From: Portulaca oleracea
Lineage: Eukaryota; Streptophyta; Magnoliopsida; Caryophyllales; Portulacaceae
Length of the DNA stretch: 64,000 nucleotides
Reading direction: 5' to 3'
Assembly: GCA_029582165.1 (NCBI GenBank)
Contig: CM055868.1
Span: 9,623,501-9,687,500 of the forward strand
Positions 33,442 to 42,558 of the stretch are shown piece by piece. Positions within the stretch are counted from its first letter, which is position 1; each line of letters starts with the position of its first letter. Position numbers and translations under genes: made by a program. A model generated the notes under the pieces. It ran no database searches. It was not told the DNA's origin and worked only from the letters and a program-made list of their open reading frames with translations.

Positions 33442-34683
33442 ATGGATGGTCACGATGATTCAGATCGAGAGGAATCAAGCCACCGGGGTAGCCCTCGACA
33501 TCGGGCTCTCGAGAACCGACTTGCCACCCATGGCGAACGGTTCACCTCCATCGATCACACTCTTAATGCCATCATGGTACGGTTGGACAACCTCGTCCAA
33601 GAGCGTCCGGTTCCACCTCGAGTTGAACGTTCGAGGCGCGCACAATGCCCTAACCGTCCTCCTCTCTCTTACGAGTCGAGTGACGATGATAGAGGCTCAC
33701 TACGATGCCATCATCGACGGGAAGCGGTTGAGAAACCCCCATGGGATGAATTCTATGATACCAAGATAAAAATTCCGGAATTCAATGGCAACACCGACCC
33801 CGAAGATTATCTTGAATGGGTCCAAATCTTGGATAGGTATTTTGAAGCTGGGGATTATAGTGATGAACAAGCCTTCAAGATTGCGAGGTTGAAACTCACC
33901 AAGGGTGCATCCTTTTGGTTTGAGAATGTCAAGGCACAAAGAGCTAAGGAGGGTCGAGCAAAAGTCACCTCATGGACAAAGCTAAAGCGATTAATGAATC
34001 GACGATTCTTGCCTAGTACTTACAAGCGAGACCATGAACTCATTTCATCACTTGATGGGCAAAGAAGAAGAGAGGATTCCTCCCAAGAAAAGCGATTCCA
34101 CTGTTCCCCACTAACGGCCTTTACGTCCCAAAAATGTGTCAAATGTAGACGTGTGGGACATGATGCTTTGCAATGCCCGACAATGGCTATGGTTGGAACT
34201 TGGATTGAAGAATCCTTTGGTGTGGAAGAGCATACAGGTGACATGGTAGAAGGTGTTGATGAGAAAAACGTTGAGAAAGAGAAAAGTTCAATGAACGGGG
34301 TTATTGTCATTGAGGCCGTTGAAGGGAAACCTCTTGAGCTACTTGAAGTACATAGTGATCTTGATAAAGTTCCAAGCCAAGAGAAGGATGCGAACGTCGA
34401 TCTTGCCCTTCCTCTCACCCTTGTTGAAGAACCCCAAGAAGAAGCACCTTCATTCGTCTCACATCCATCAATTGTTGAGCCTAGCAACAATAGAGTTAAC
34501 TCCATCATCTCTCATGGTATGACTACTTTTGGAGTCCCTCCCAGCATTGTTGAAAGGGCTCAAGAAGAGACTCCTTTAGTTTTATCATTGCCACTAATCG
34601 AGGACTTAAGCAACCATGGTGATGACTCCCATTTCCCTCCGCCGTGGGCACTCAAATTCTTCACCATGAGAAGAACAAGGTAA
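33442..34683 (+). CDS. Gag of the Gag-only LTR element
   Basis: The likely start is ATG 33442 (MDGHDDSDREES). An upstream in-frame ATG at 33334 also exists but precedes low-complexity sequence. The product is about 413 residues. It has an acidic/basic N-terminus, a retrotransposon Gag domain (KIKIPEFNGNTDPEDYLEW, ARLKLTKGASFWFENV, MNRRFLPSTYKRDHE) and a CCHC zinc knuckle (CVKCRRVGHDALQCP) near residue 228, then an acidic Glu/Val/Pro-rich tail. It would form virus-like particles and package RNA. The frame is intact, unlike most ORFs in the nest, which suggests recent activity or selection. Confidence 0.85.
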   Translation: MDGHDDSDREESSHRGSPRHRALENRLATHGERFTSIDHTLNAIMVRLDNLVQERPVPPRVERSRRAQCPNRPPLSYESSDDDRGSLRCHHRREAVEKPPWDEFYDTKIKIPEFNGNTDPEDYLEWVQILDRYFEAGDYSDEQAFKIARLKLTKGASFWFENVKAQRAKEGRAKVTSWTKLKRLMNRRFLPSTYKRDHELISSLDGQRRREDSSQEKRFHCSPLTAFTSQKCVKCRRVGHDALQCPTMAMVGTWIEESFGVEEHTGDMVEGVDEKNVEKEKSSMNGVIVIEAVEGKPLELLEVHSDLDKVPSQEKDANVDLALPLTLVEEPQEEAPSFVSHPSIVEPSNNRVNSIISHGMTTFGVPPSIVERAQEETPLVLSLPLIEDLSNHGDDSHFPPPWALKFFTMRRTR

Positions 34684-35699
34684 CCACAGGCTCTCATATG
34701 AATTTTATTGAATCGTGCTTGAAATATGGGCATTGTGTTGTAGAGTCTTTGGGTGAGTCGTGCATGATCTTTGGGAGACATTGGTTGTTTGATGATGTTT
34801 GTTGGCGTGATAAGTTATATGATGATTATGTGGTGTCGAAGTTTGATGATTCTCTACACTGGAAGTGGATTGTTAAGAATGTTGGTGATCCTTTGGTGTC
34901 TAGTGACAAATTTGGGTTTGATGGAGCTATGATTCTAGTTCCACCAATGTGTATGGGCTTGTTATTTGTGTCATCCCTCAATGGATATTGTTTGGATGTT
35001 GGTCGTAGTGACATGAACTCTTTGAATGGGTCATATATGTTATTTGGTCGACATTGGTTGTTCGAGAAGTCTATTGGGATGTCGAATCCGTCTTTGTTCC
35101 TTACACTCTTGATGCTTTCACTACCCCGAGGCCATGTTGATGCTTTTATGGCCCTCGTTTGGTGTTTCCTACACCGTGTCTTTCCCATGCCTTTGAAACC
35201 ACCATTAACCCACAAAAGCAAAACCTGGGTGGGAAGTGAGTTGAGGAACCTCCTATCGAGCGAAACACGGGGTGAGTGTGCTCTTGGTGAGGGCAAGCGA
35301 TCCATAGCTTTGACTTTACCAGGATGCAAGCCTAGTGAGGTTGAGCGATCCTTAGCTCCACAAAAATTTCCAACCTCCCTCCCTTGTCCCTCACCCTTGC
35401 CCACAACTCCTACCGAGCGCCGCATAGAGTCTCCCAGTGTTGAGCCATGCTCAATCGCTCCCGAGCCTCGCCATGGAGTTGAGCTGCATGAGTCCACATC
35501 CATGACTACTCACCCGAGTTCCACTACTTCCACATCGGGATTGATCGAGGAAAAGGTTATTTCAGTTGGCCTTGAACCCGAGCTCTCATGTGACGAATTC
35601 CTTGTTGCTTTCAACAAGTTGATGGGTGCTAGCCATGTTCGGGTCCTTCGTGATGTGGACTTGGCCCCTCCTTTCCACCGGAATTGCTACATTTTTTAG
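34644..35699 (+). CDS. Second ORF of the Gag-only element, unknown function
   Basis: An open frame of about 351 codons overlaps the end of gag by 40 nt in the -1 frame. Its first codon is GTG; the first ATG is MNFIESCLKYGH near 34700. It contains a duplicated motif, SCMIFGRHWLFD and SYMLFGRHWLFE about 100 residues apart, then a hydrophobic stretch (PSLFLTLLMLSLPRG) and a Pro/Ser/Thr/Glu-rich C-terminal half. No Pol or envelope motif is visible. It could be a remnant of a spacer that is open by chance, but 1 kb without a stop is notable. No classic heptameric slip site was seen in the overlap. Confidence 0.5.
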   Translation: MGTQILHHEKNKVTTGSHMNFIESCLKYGHCVVESLGESCMIFGRHWLFDDVCWRDKLYDDYVVSKFDDSLHWKWIVKNVGDPLVSSDKFGFDGAMILVPPMCMGLLFVSSLNGYCLDVGRSDMNSLNGSYMLFGRHWLFEKSIGMSNPSLFLTLLMLSLPRGHVDAFMALVWCFLHRVFPMPLKPPLTHKSKTWVGSELRNLLSSETRGECALGEGKRSIALTLPGCKPSEVERSLAPQKFPTSLPCPSPLPTTPTERRIESPSVEPCSIAPEPRHGVELHESTSMTTHPSSTTSTSGLIEEKVISVGLEPELSCDEFLVAFNKLMGASHVRVLRDVDLAPPFHRNCYIF

Positions 35700-35824
35700 A
35701 AGGACGGGTTGCTGAGTGTCACTCTACTTTGGCTGTTGGAATACTCGCTCCTGGGTCTGCATGGGTACCCGTTAATTTTGAACCCCCAAGAGTTGTGGAC
35801 AACTCTTTTCAAAGAAGGGGAGGA

Positions 35825-36881
35825 TGAAGAGGACCGGGTTCCACTCTCTTCCCTAGAGATCTCTGCCAAGCGAGCCGCTTCGACCAACTCGAACCTTGAG
35901 TTACAATTTCCGAGCACTTTTGGAGTTGGGAGGCTAGTCTCGGCCATCCAATGAATGGGCCCCGGGGCTCCTTAGGGGGGACCCGCTCACAACACCAACC
36001 CTGGAGGCCTCGGGACTGGACCGGGCCGTCTCGAGAACTAGAGAATAGAAGGTATCGGGGTGCGAGTGTTTAAAAAACCCGGGAACAATAAACTCAAGGC
36101 ACGGACGTGGCATCAGAAAGCCTGCTCGCCCGAGCTGAGCTTTTGGCTCGCCCGAGCCAAGCTCCTGTCGAGCGCAAACTGGGCGTCAGAGGACCTGCTC
36201 GCCCGAGCCACACATTGGCTCGCCCGAGCCAAGCTCCTGCCGGATGTCGTCGTGCGTGGACTTGGTGTCTTACAGCAGGGTGTCGCGACCCAGTGAGACT
36301 GCTCGACCGAACCACCCTTCGGCTCGCCCGAGCAGCGCTTCTGCCAGGTCTTAGTCGAGCACAACACGCGACCAGATGGCCTGCTCGCCCGAGCAAGATG
36401 TTGGCTCGCCCGAGCCAGCGTTCTGTCGCGCCCGCGACCCAACCTGGCCAGCGACAGGCCAAGGCAGTCAGAGGGCCAGCTCGCCCGAGCCACTCTTTTG
36501 AACGGACGCGAATTTTCGTTATTTTTGCCTTGTTTTAGCCTAATTCCTAGTTTAGTATAAATAGCTTGTTATCTCATTTTTCCAGGCAGCTTTTGATGAT
36601 TATGAATATGCTTATGCATTGGTTAGGGTTTCCCTAAGTTTTCTCTCAAAATCTAGATTACTTTATCCATTGATTAATGGTGGTGTTTCTAGTCATTCCT
36701 TTATTGATCATTTGGTGGATTCTTCCTTTATGATGGTCATGGTGGGGTGTTAGGCTTTGGTGGTGGAATCTCCTTTATCCAAGGTCATATCCAATCCTTT
36801 TGGGTGTCCAAGCTATTGTTAGATTGTTGATCCAAGTCTCTCAAGCTAGTCCATCAATCTTTCCCTTCACGCCACGCTCCA
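35825..36881 (+). repeat. 3' LTR of the Gag-only element, with palindrome array
   Basis: A 1057-bp LTR with eight GCTCGCCCGAGC units starting at 36124, 36146, 36197, 36218, 36322, 36383, 36404 and 36479, two more than the 5' LTR. Spacing within pairs is 21-22 bp. TATA-box region near 36551. The rest is almost identical to the 5' LTR. Confidence 0.9.
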
Positions 36882-38334
36882 CCTTGATTGCGTGACGAAG
36901 AAGAATGCGTTGAGGGAGTTGTGGTCAGTACACGACAAGTTGGATCCCGCATGCCAGGCTGCACTGGGAAGGATCCAAATAACCAATTTGATGGAGTTGA
37001 TGTACAATCACATCGACACGACGTTGATCTCGGCGTTCGTTGAGAGGTGGCAACCCGACACAAACACATTTCACCTTCCCTTTGGTGAAATGACGATCAT
37101 GTTGCATGATGTGCAACATATATTGGGTCTTGCAGTTGATGGCTTGATGCTCAAGGACTTCTCGGAAATCGTTAACCAAGACGTGCGTGATTTTTGAAAA
37201 AGGAATGGCGAGTCAAGGTCGATAGCATTTATGATAAGGGTGGCATAGTTGACTCATTTGAGGTCGATTAGTTTATCGACCGCTTTTCCCATTCCCATAG
37301 GATACGGGCGTGGTTGTTGAGCATGTCGGGAAACACTATCCTCGTGGACAAATCGAGGGATAGAATTAGGCCGCATCCGTGGCCTAGCACTGATGTTATC
37401 GTTGATCGCATTGCTTGGGGTACGGTGACCTTGGCTTTCCTTTACCGCCAGTTAGGGATGGCGAGCAGGGCCGGGACAGCCAAGATGGTCGGGTGTTTGA
37501 CCCTGCTGCAGGCCTGGATCTACGAGTACTTTCCTGATTTTAGGCCACACGCGAGCGGTTAATGGGCCTCGGGCGGCAGTGGTCCCCATCCGCCACCAAG
37601 TTCGGATCGCGCCACGATACTGAGGGCCTCCTTGGATGCGTTGACGGATCGTGTGAGTTGGGCCTCAGACGGTCTGCCTGCATAAGTCATGCAAGAAGAC
37701 GTTGTACAATGGCGGCATTCGTGCATACGACATCATCGAAATACATGCCCGATCGCGTCGTCCGGCAGTTAGGGCACCTACAACATATCCCACGGAGATT
37801 ATCAGTCCCAAAGAGCGCTGAACGACCGGCGAAGGGCCCCTACAAATTGGAATTTGTGGATGCTAACGTCAGCGCTGACTGGGCGGGGTTTCCCATATAC
37901 AACAAAATGTCAGTGCGTGATGTGCCCCGCACGAAACAAGTGCCGTGGGAATCGGATGTCGCTTACAACGACTGGTATGCGGCACATTCACACAAGTTTT
38001 TGAATAACAACGCCTCCGCAAGCCAATCGACAGTCGAGGACCTTCCGACACACGAACAGGTACACTTAAACCCTCATTATAATTAAATATTTTTTGTTTT
38101 ATTTTTTGTTTTATTTTTTATTGGTCTGACCGCATTATTTTGTATTTTTTTTTATAAAAGTGGGCCTATACATGGGCATCATTAGTTCAACGAGGGAGGC
38201 ATCAGTTCCAAGCGGACGATGAGACAGCGACAATTAATCGTGCGTGGTACGATGAGATGGTCGATTTGCACGGGCGTTGGTGCCATCAGATGCATATCGA
38301 GGTCCCCGAGGAAGACGATGCGGAGGAGGAGTAG
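36882..38334 (+). pseudogene. Plant-mobile-domain (MAIN-like) gene, C-terminal part
   Basis: Resumes the gene split by the LTR element. It encodes the PMD pattern LISAFVERWQPDTNTFHLPF, GEMTIMLHDVQHILGLAVDG, then LAFLYRQLGMASRAGTAKM, GCLTLLQAWIYEYFPDF and YMPDRVVRQLGHLQ. An intron with consensus ends (CAG|GTACAC, 38060-38160) precedes a last exon ending EEDDAEEE and a stop at 38332-38334. Frame breaks near 37190 (TTTTTGAAAAAGG) and 37270 (TAG) make it a pseudogene. PMD proteins (MAIN, MAIL) act in transposon silencing and genome stability in Arabidopsis, and the domain is also known from transposons, as here. Confidence 0.82.
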
Positions 38335-38546
38335 ATTGTGTTTTTCAATTTCGTTGTTTTTATTGTACCCTAAACTAAGTGTTAATTTGTGTTGAACTAA
38401 TTAACTGATTCTCCGTTGTGTTAATGGTTTGTGTTAATTTGTGTTAATTTATGTTATGTTTGCCGATAACGTTTCAATTAACTGCATCATTTTCAATATA
38501 AATATAATTAGCAATTCATATATACACAAGGGTACAACTACAACAA

Positions 38547-41122
38547 TCATTGGCGTTGAGCGGCCCTAATAGCCTGCCATCTATCAATACGAGCCTGGAA
38601 AGGCTCATCCCAACCTTGAACAGTTATGTCTCTAGCTGCTCGCCATCCAATATGAATCGGCGGTAGAGGGCAGTCATCCCGTAAATGGATAAGCATGAAG
38701 TGGTTATTGTATCGCATTCCTCGAACTTTCGCAGGTGCCGTAAGTCTAGGCCCTCCTCTTATGGGTAATATTGATATGCATAGTTCAGCTGTCTGCGATC
38801 GTGGACCAGGAGGTGTTGACAAGAAGATCCACATCATATTCATCGTTGTCGCAGCTGGAAATAAGTCATTTGGAGCCGACATCCAATGTTCGTACGGGGC
38901 TGGCCCAGCCAAGTGGCCGTGAATCCTTGCGTAGGTCTCAAGGAACATCTCCTTGCTGTTAGAAAACGCAGTAACATATGCATTTTCACCGCCGCAACTC
39001 GGTGCCCATTGAGAACCTAGCGATTGACCACTTTTCCTCATCCCGTAACAGCCTTGGCTACGATTCAACCCAGCTGCCATCAGCTACCACATCCGTCCAT
39101 CCAACGACGTATGGTAGAATGAAATGTGGCAAAGCGTCCTCGAACGGGAACGGATCTTGACGCATCCGGTTGATACCTGCGAATCATATTATCTTAAGTT
39201 ATAAACAACAATATATAGTCATTATTAAAACCAAACAAGTGCTATAAAGATTAATATACGCAAACTGACGACCCATCCCAATCGATGAAGAATCGTTCCC
39301 TTTTTCTCGACGAGTTCGCCTTGTCTTGCTACCCCGTCCGATGATCGTCCGTACTCAAACGCACCGGGATTGCGTCGCGTTGATTTTGAAGTCTTGATGC
39401 CGGGCCGTGGGGGCTTGTCATGGATCGGAATATACTCACCGCCGGGATTCAACTTTCCATTGAGGACATCGCTTACGTGTCGCATAACCGCTGGTCACTC
39501 TCCAACCTCGTTAGCCGATTCCTCAAATTGTTCTAAGTCTGCAGACTTTGGAACATCATTTGAGCATGCGCTTCACCATCGCCAATCACCGCGATTGTCT
39601 CCAAAACATATTTATCCGTGTCGGAATTGGCTCTCGGATGCGTAAACTTCCATCATAGAACACGCGCACGGAGGAGGTGGGTTCTCGACACGGTGATCGC
39701 ATAAGTAACATTCTCCTTCATACCTCATCGCCAAAGATCTTATTGAGCTCATAAGACAAAAGGTCCAATGCGTGATGAGATACTCTTCCGCAAATTCTTA
39801 AAGAAATGAGATGGACCTAATTGCTGTGCGTGCTCCTTGATCGCTCAAGCTCCTCTTAATCTCCGTATGTTGATTCTCCAAGTGATAGTGAATCTTCGCA
39901 AACACACGATCGAAGGTGCCTCTGAACCGCCGATATAATACTTTAGTGATGAATGCCGCTCTCAACTCTTGAAGTGGTCGTGTTCTATACGAGGTACATT
40001 ATCGGTCCAAGCACAAACAAATTTTTCTTTATGACTCACCACGCCCGTAAGATAATCAACTATCGGTTTGTTTTGCACGATCCACGCGTTAACAACCTCT
40101 TTCCACTTGACCTTGAAATCTCAACGGTCTTCGCATGTACAATGCCGTTCGAAATGATATCGAAATGAAGCTCGGTCCGAGCTTCTTGCCCTGAAGGACG
40201 TTACTTTGTTCTCCACATCATTCGCATATGCCACACGCACAAAAGTTGGTGCACATTTGGGTAAACCCCGCAATGTTTCAACAAAGCATCCTGCTTGTTC
40301 GTCACAAACACGGATGGAATTACATCGGTACCCAACAATTCATGCACCCTCCACATTAGCCACTCATATGATTCCATCTTCTCGTCCCGCATGAACGAGT
40401 AAGCAATATGGAAGTTGCGGTTTGTCGGTGTCATGCCTACGAGCTCACATAAAGGCCACTTTGCCTTGTTAGTCTTGTACGTTGTGTAAATTAGAATGAC
40501 ATTTGGGTACGTACGTAGCAACTTCAACGAGTAAGGATGGCATAAAAAACCTGACGAAGCTCGCCATCGTCATCATAATCGACAAAAGAGACGTACCCGC
40601 CGAGTTTCGCCATGCGCAAGCATTGTCCCGCAGCCGTCCTACCATCCAATTCCTCAGTGCGCATCTTTGCCCGCTCGTTGTATACTTGCTTCACGTTTAT
40701 CGTAGAGGTGGGGAACCTAATCTTCAAAGACGTTTGTATCGTCGCCGGTGTGCACCCCGTGTTGGTCATATCCCGGACATGTTCTTTCATTTCAAAGGTT
40801 AATGGATGTCCATGACGATGCCCTTCCTCGTACACGATGAAGGCATGATTGTGCTTCCTGGCCACCGACGACACGCTTATTCGCCATTGCGAGTCCACGC
40901 AACAATGGCGAATTTACATTGGCACGCCTTCGTTGACGATCTCGACGAGCCGCATCATCTAGATCGCTCAATTTGCCACGATACTTTCCGCACTCCAACA
41001 CTTCAAATAACACCTTAACGACTATCAAGATCTTTTCTCTTGACGGCTGCATAAACCTAAAACCGATTGCCGCAGCCTACTCCATTGGCCCATTCTCGCA
41101 ATGCTTCAATACTCAAAACATT
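38547..41122 (-). pseudogene. MULE transposase with OTU-like C-terminal region
   Basis: Segments in order: a FAR1/MULE-type N-terminal region (WRISVSSVARKHNHAFIVYE, EGHRHGHPLTFEMKEHV); the MULE transposase core at 40527-40201 (VILIYTTYKTNKAKWPLCEL, VGMTPTNRNFHIAYSF, VTNKQDALLKHCGVYPNVHQ, LLCVWHM); a decayed middle; and an OTU-protease-like tail at 39160-38547 (LPYVVGWTDVVADGS, ETYARIHGHL, GPAPYEHWM, NNHFMLIHLRDDCPLPPIHI). The expected Cys of the DG-x-C motif is lost through a one-base deletion and nearby stop. Several other frameshifts disrupt the gene. Fusion of MULE transposase with an OTU-like domain is known in plants. Confidence 0.8.
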
Positions 41123-41189
41123 TTGCGTTACAAAATGGGAGAATCAACGCCGCCCCCGCCAAAGTCCTCCAAAACCTTCAAACAATAAA

Positions 41190-42120
41190 AACAATTATTA
41201 ATATACTAATAATAATCGATAGTAATTCGTAATAATAATGTTAGTAGCTTCAACATTAATAATTAACATACAATTCTAATATTAATTATCATAATAATAA
41301 TATTATAAAAAAATAAAAAATTGTAACATAATTAACATAATAATAACAATTAACAACATTATTTACCATAATAATATTATTTTAAATAAATAAATAATAA
41401 TTTTAACAACATTTACTAATATTATTAATAATATTAACAACACTTATAAATAACTTGTATTAGTAATATTAATTAACATAATTTTAACATAATTAACATA
41501 ATAATTATAATTAACAACATTAATTATATTAATAAAAAATTTATTTTAATAATAATATTAACAATAATAATTAGCATAATTAACATACTATAATAATAAT
41601 AACAACACTTCTAACAACTTATTTATAATAATATGTTTTAACAAAATTTTAACATAATTAACATAACAATTATAATTAACGACATTGATTACCTTAATAA
41701 TATTAACATAAATAAATAAATAATATTTTTTACATAAACAATAATATTAACATTTTATAAAAATTTTTTTAAAAAAATTAAAACCATAAATTTTTCGGAA
41801 ATTTTGCATAAGCCGCGTCTGTCGCCAAGACGCTTTGCAACGGCCGCGCCATGAGGATCTGGGCGCGGCAACCATCTTTTTTCCGGAAAAATTTTTGGTG
41901 TTAATTTTTTTTTAATATTTAAATTTACAAACTAATCTTTTGTTCTTCACTTGAATTACCACTTCTATTTCAATAACAAATCAAAATTTTAGAGAGAGAA
42001 TTTGAGAGGAGAGTGAGAGGAGAGTGAGTTAGAGAGAAGTGAGATGAAATATATTAGGGGTAAAAACGTCTTTTGGGGGGCCAACATTAGTAAAAAGGGG
42101 GGCGACGTTAAGCAATACTC
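41190..42120. other. MULE right subterminal region and TIR
   Basis: An AATAAT/TTAACA-rich tract (41190-41770) mirrors the TTATTA-rich tract near the left end. At 41810-41875 a CpG-rich patch contains GCGCCATGAGGATCTGGGCG, similar and in the same orientation to GCGCCATGCGGGATCCTGGT in the left patch (about 29685-29704). A GA-rich leader-like segment (41995-42045) and the right TIR follow. No gene. Confidence 0.6.
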
Positions 42121-42558
42121 ATTCATAAAGACATGTTAATTCCCATTACCATTATATTCCCTGTGTCATTATGAATTCTCGTTCCCGTTCCCGTTCCGGT
42201 TCCGGTTCCCGTTCCCGTTCCCGTTCCATGCCAAACGGCCCCTAGAGGGTTGGAGCAAGAAGAAAAGCGACAGACAGGCAGAGGAAGAAAGAAACCCGAA
42301 CGAGCTTCTCCCATGATAATGTTGTGATTGTGAATCAGAATCATCTCCATCTCCATCTCCATCTCCACAATCTACACAATTCCATGGTGGAGAAAGAATC
42401 AGATGCTCATATTAATCCCATTTCTGCGTTTACACTCCGCAGCATTACCCACATCAACATCCAAACAAGGCCTTCATATTTCACACTGATTTGATTTCCC
42501 ACTTTCATCACTTGACCAAACAACGGAACTATAACTTAGAAAGAGAGAGAAAAAGAAA
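42121..42558 (+). other. Transposon edge and 5' flank/UTR of the pectinesterase gene
   Basis: 42121-42242 is the right end of the putative outer element with a (GTTCCC)n tract (42180-42226) next to CATGCCAAACGGCCCC. From 42246 the sequence is a purine-rich probable leader of the pectinesterase gene. It has a (CATCTC)n tract at 42345-42366 and AGAAAGAGAGAGAAAAAGAAA just before the ATG. No TATA box was identified, so the promoter may lie within or have been displaced by the transposon nest. Confidence 0.5.

Larger units (their letters stand above)
32069..36881 (+). mobile_element. Gag-only LTR retrotransposon (TR-GAG-like)
   Basis: LTRs at 32069-33099 and 35825-36881 (TGAAGAGGACCGG...CACGCTCCA) are flanked by a perfect duplication CCTTG (32064-32068, 36882-36886). 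A Met-type primer site at 33102-33113 and a polypurine tract (AAGAAGGGGAGGA, 35812-35824) define plus orientation. The 2.7-kb interior has a Gag ORF and a second long ORF of unknown nature. No protease, RT, RNase H or integrase was found. This matches terminal-repeat retrotransposons with a GAG domain, which need Pol in trans. Confidence 0.9.
29348..42120. mobile_element. Mutator-like element carrying transposase and plant-mobile-domain genes
   Basis: The ends are matching inverted repeats: left CTTGCTTTTCGTCGCCCCCC with CTTTTTACTA, and right the inverse of ATTGCTTAACGTCGCCCCCC with CTTTTTACTA. An 8-bp duplication ATTCATAA (29340-29347, 42121-42128) flanks them. Inside, a MULE transposase reads on the minus strand (41122-38547) and a plant-mobile-domain gene on the plus strand (31399-38334), tail to tail. 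Excluding the 4.8-kb LTR insertion the element is about 8 kb. Both genes carry frameshifts, so it is not autonomous now. Link to Mutator is from the transposase, TIRs and TSD size. Confidence 0.82.
11814..42242. mobile_element. Putative outer DNA transposon, opened by nested insertions
   Basis: The left end GGGGCCATTTGGTATG (11814) matches the inverse of the right end CATGCCAAACGGCCCC (ending 42242) at about 14 of 16 bases. Both subterminal regions contain GGGAATGAGAAT / GGGAACGAGAAT-type repeats. Left flank TAA versus right flank TAG is near the 3-bp duplication expected of PIF/Harbinger elements. Removing the fold-back, Athila and MULE insertions leaves roughly 3.5 kb of non-coding AT-rich DNA. 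That both ends belong to one insertion is inference: the end type is common in plants, and two separate elements could be involved. Confidence 0.4.
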
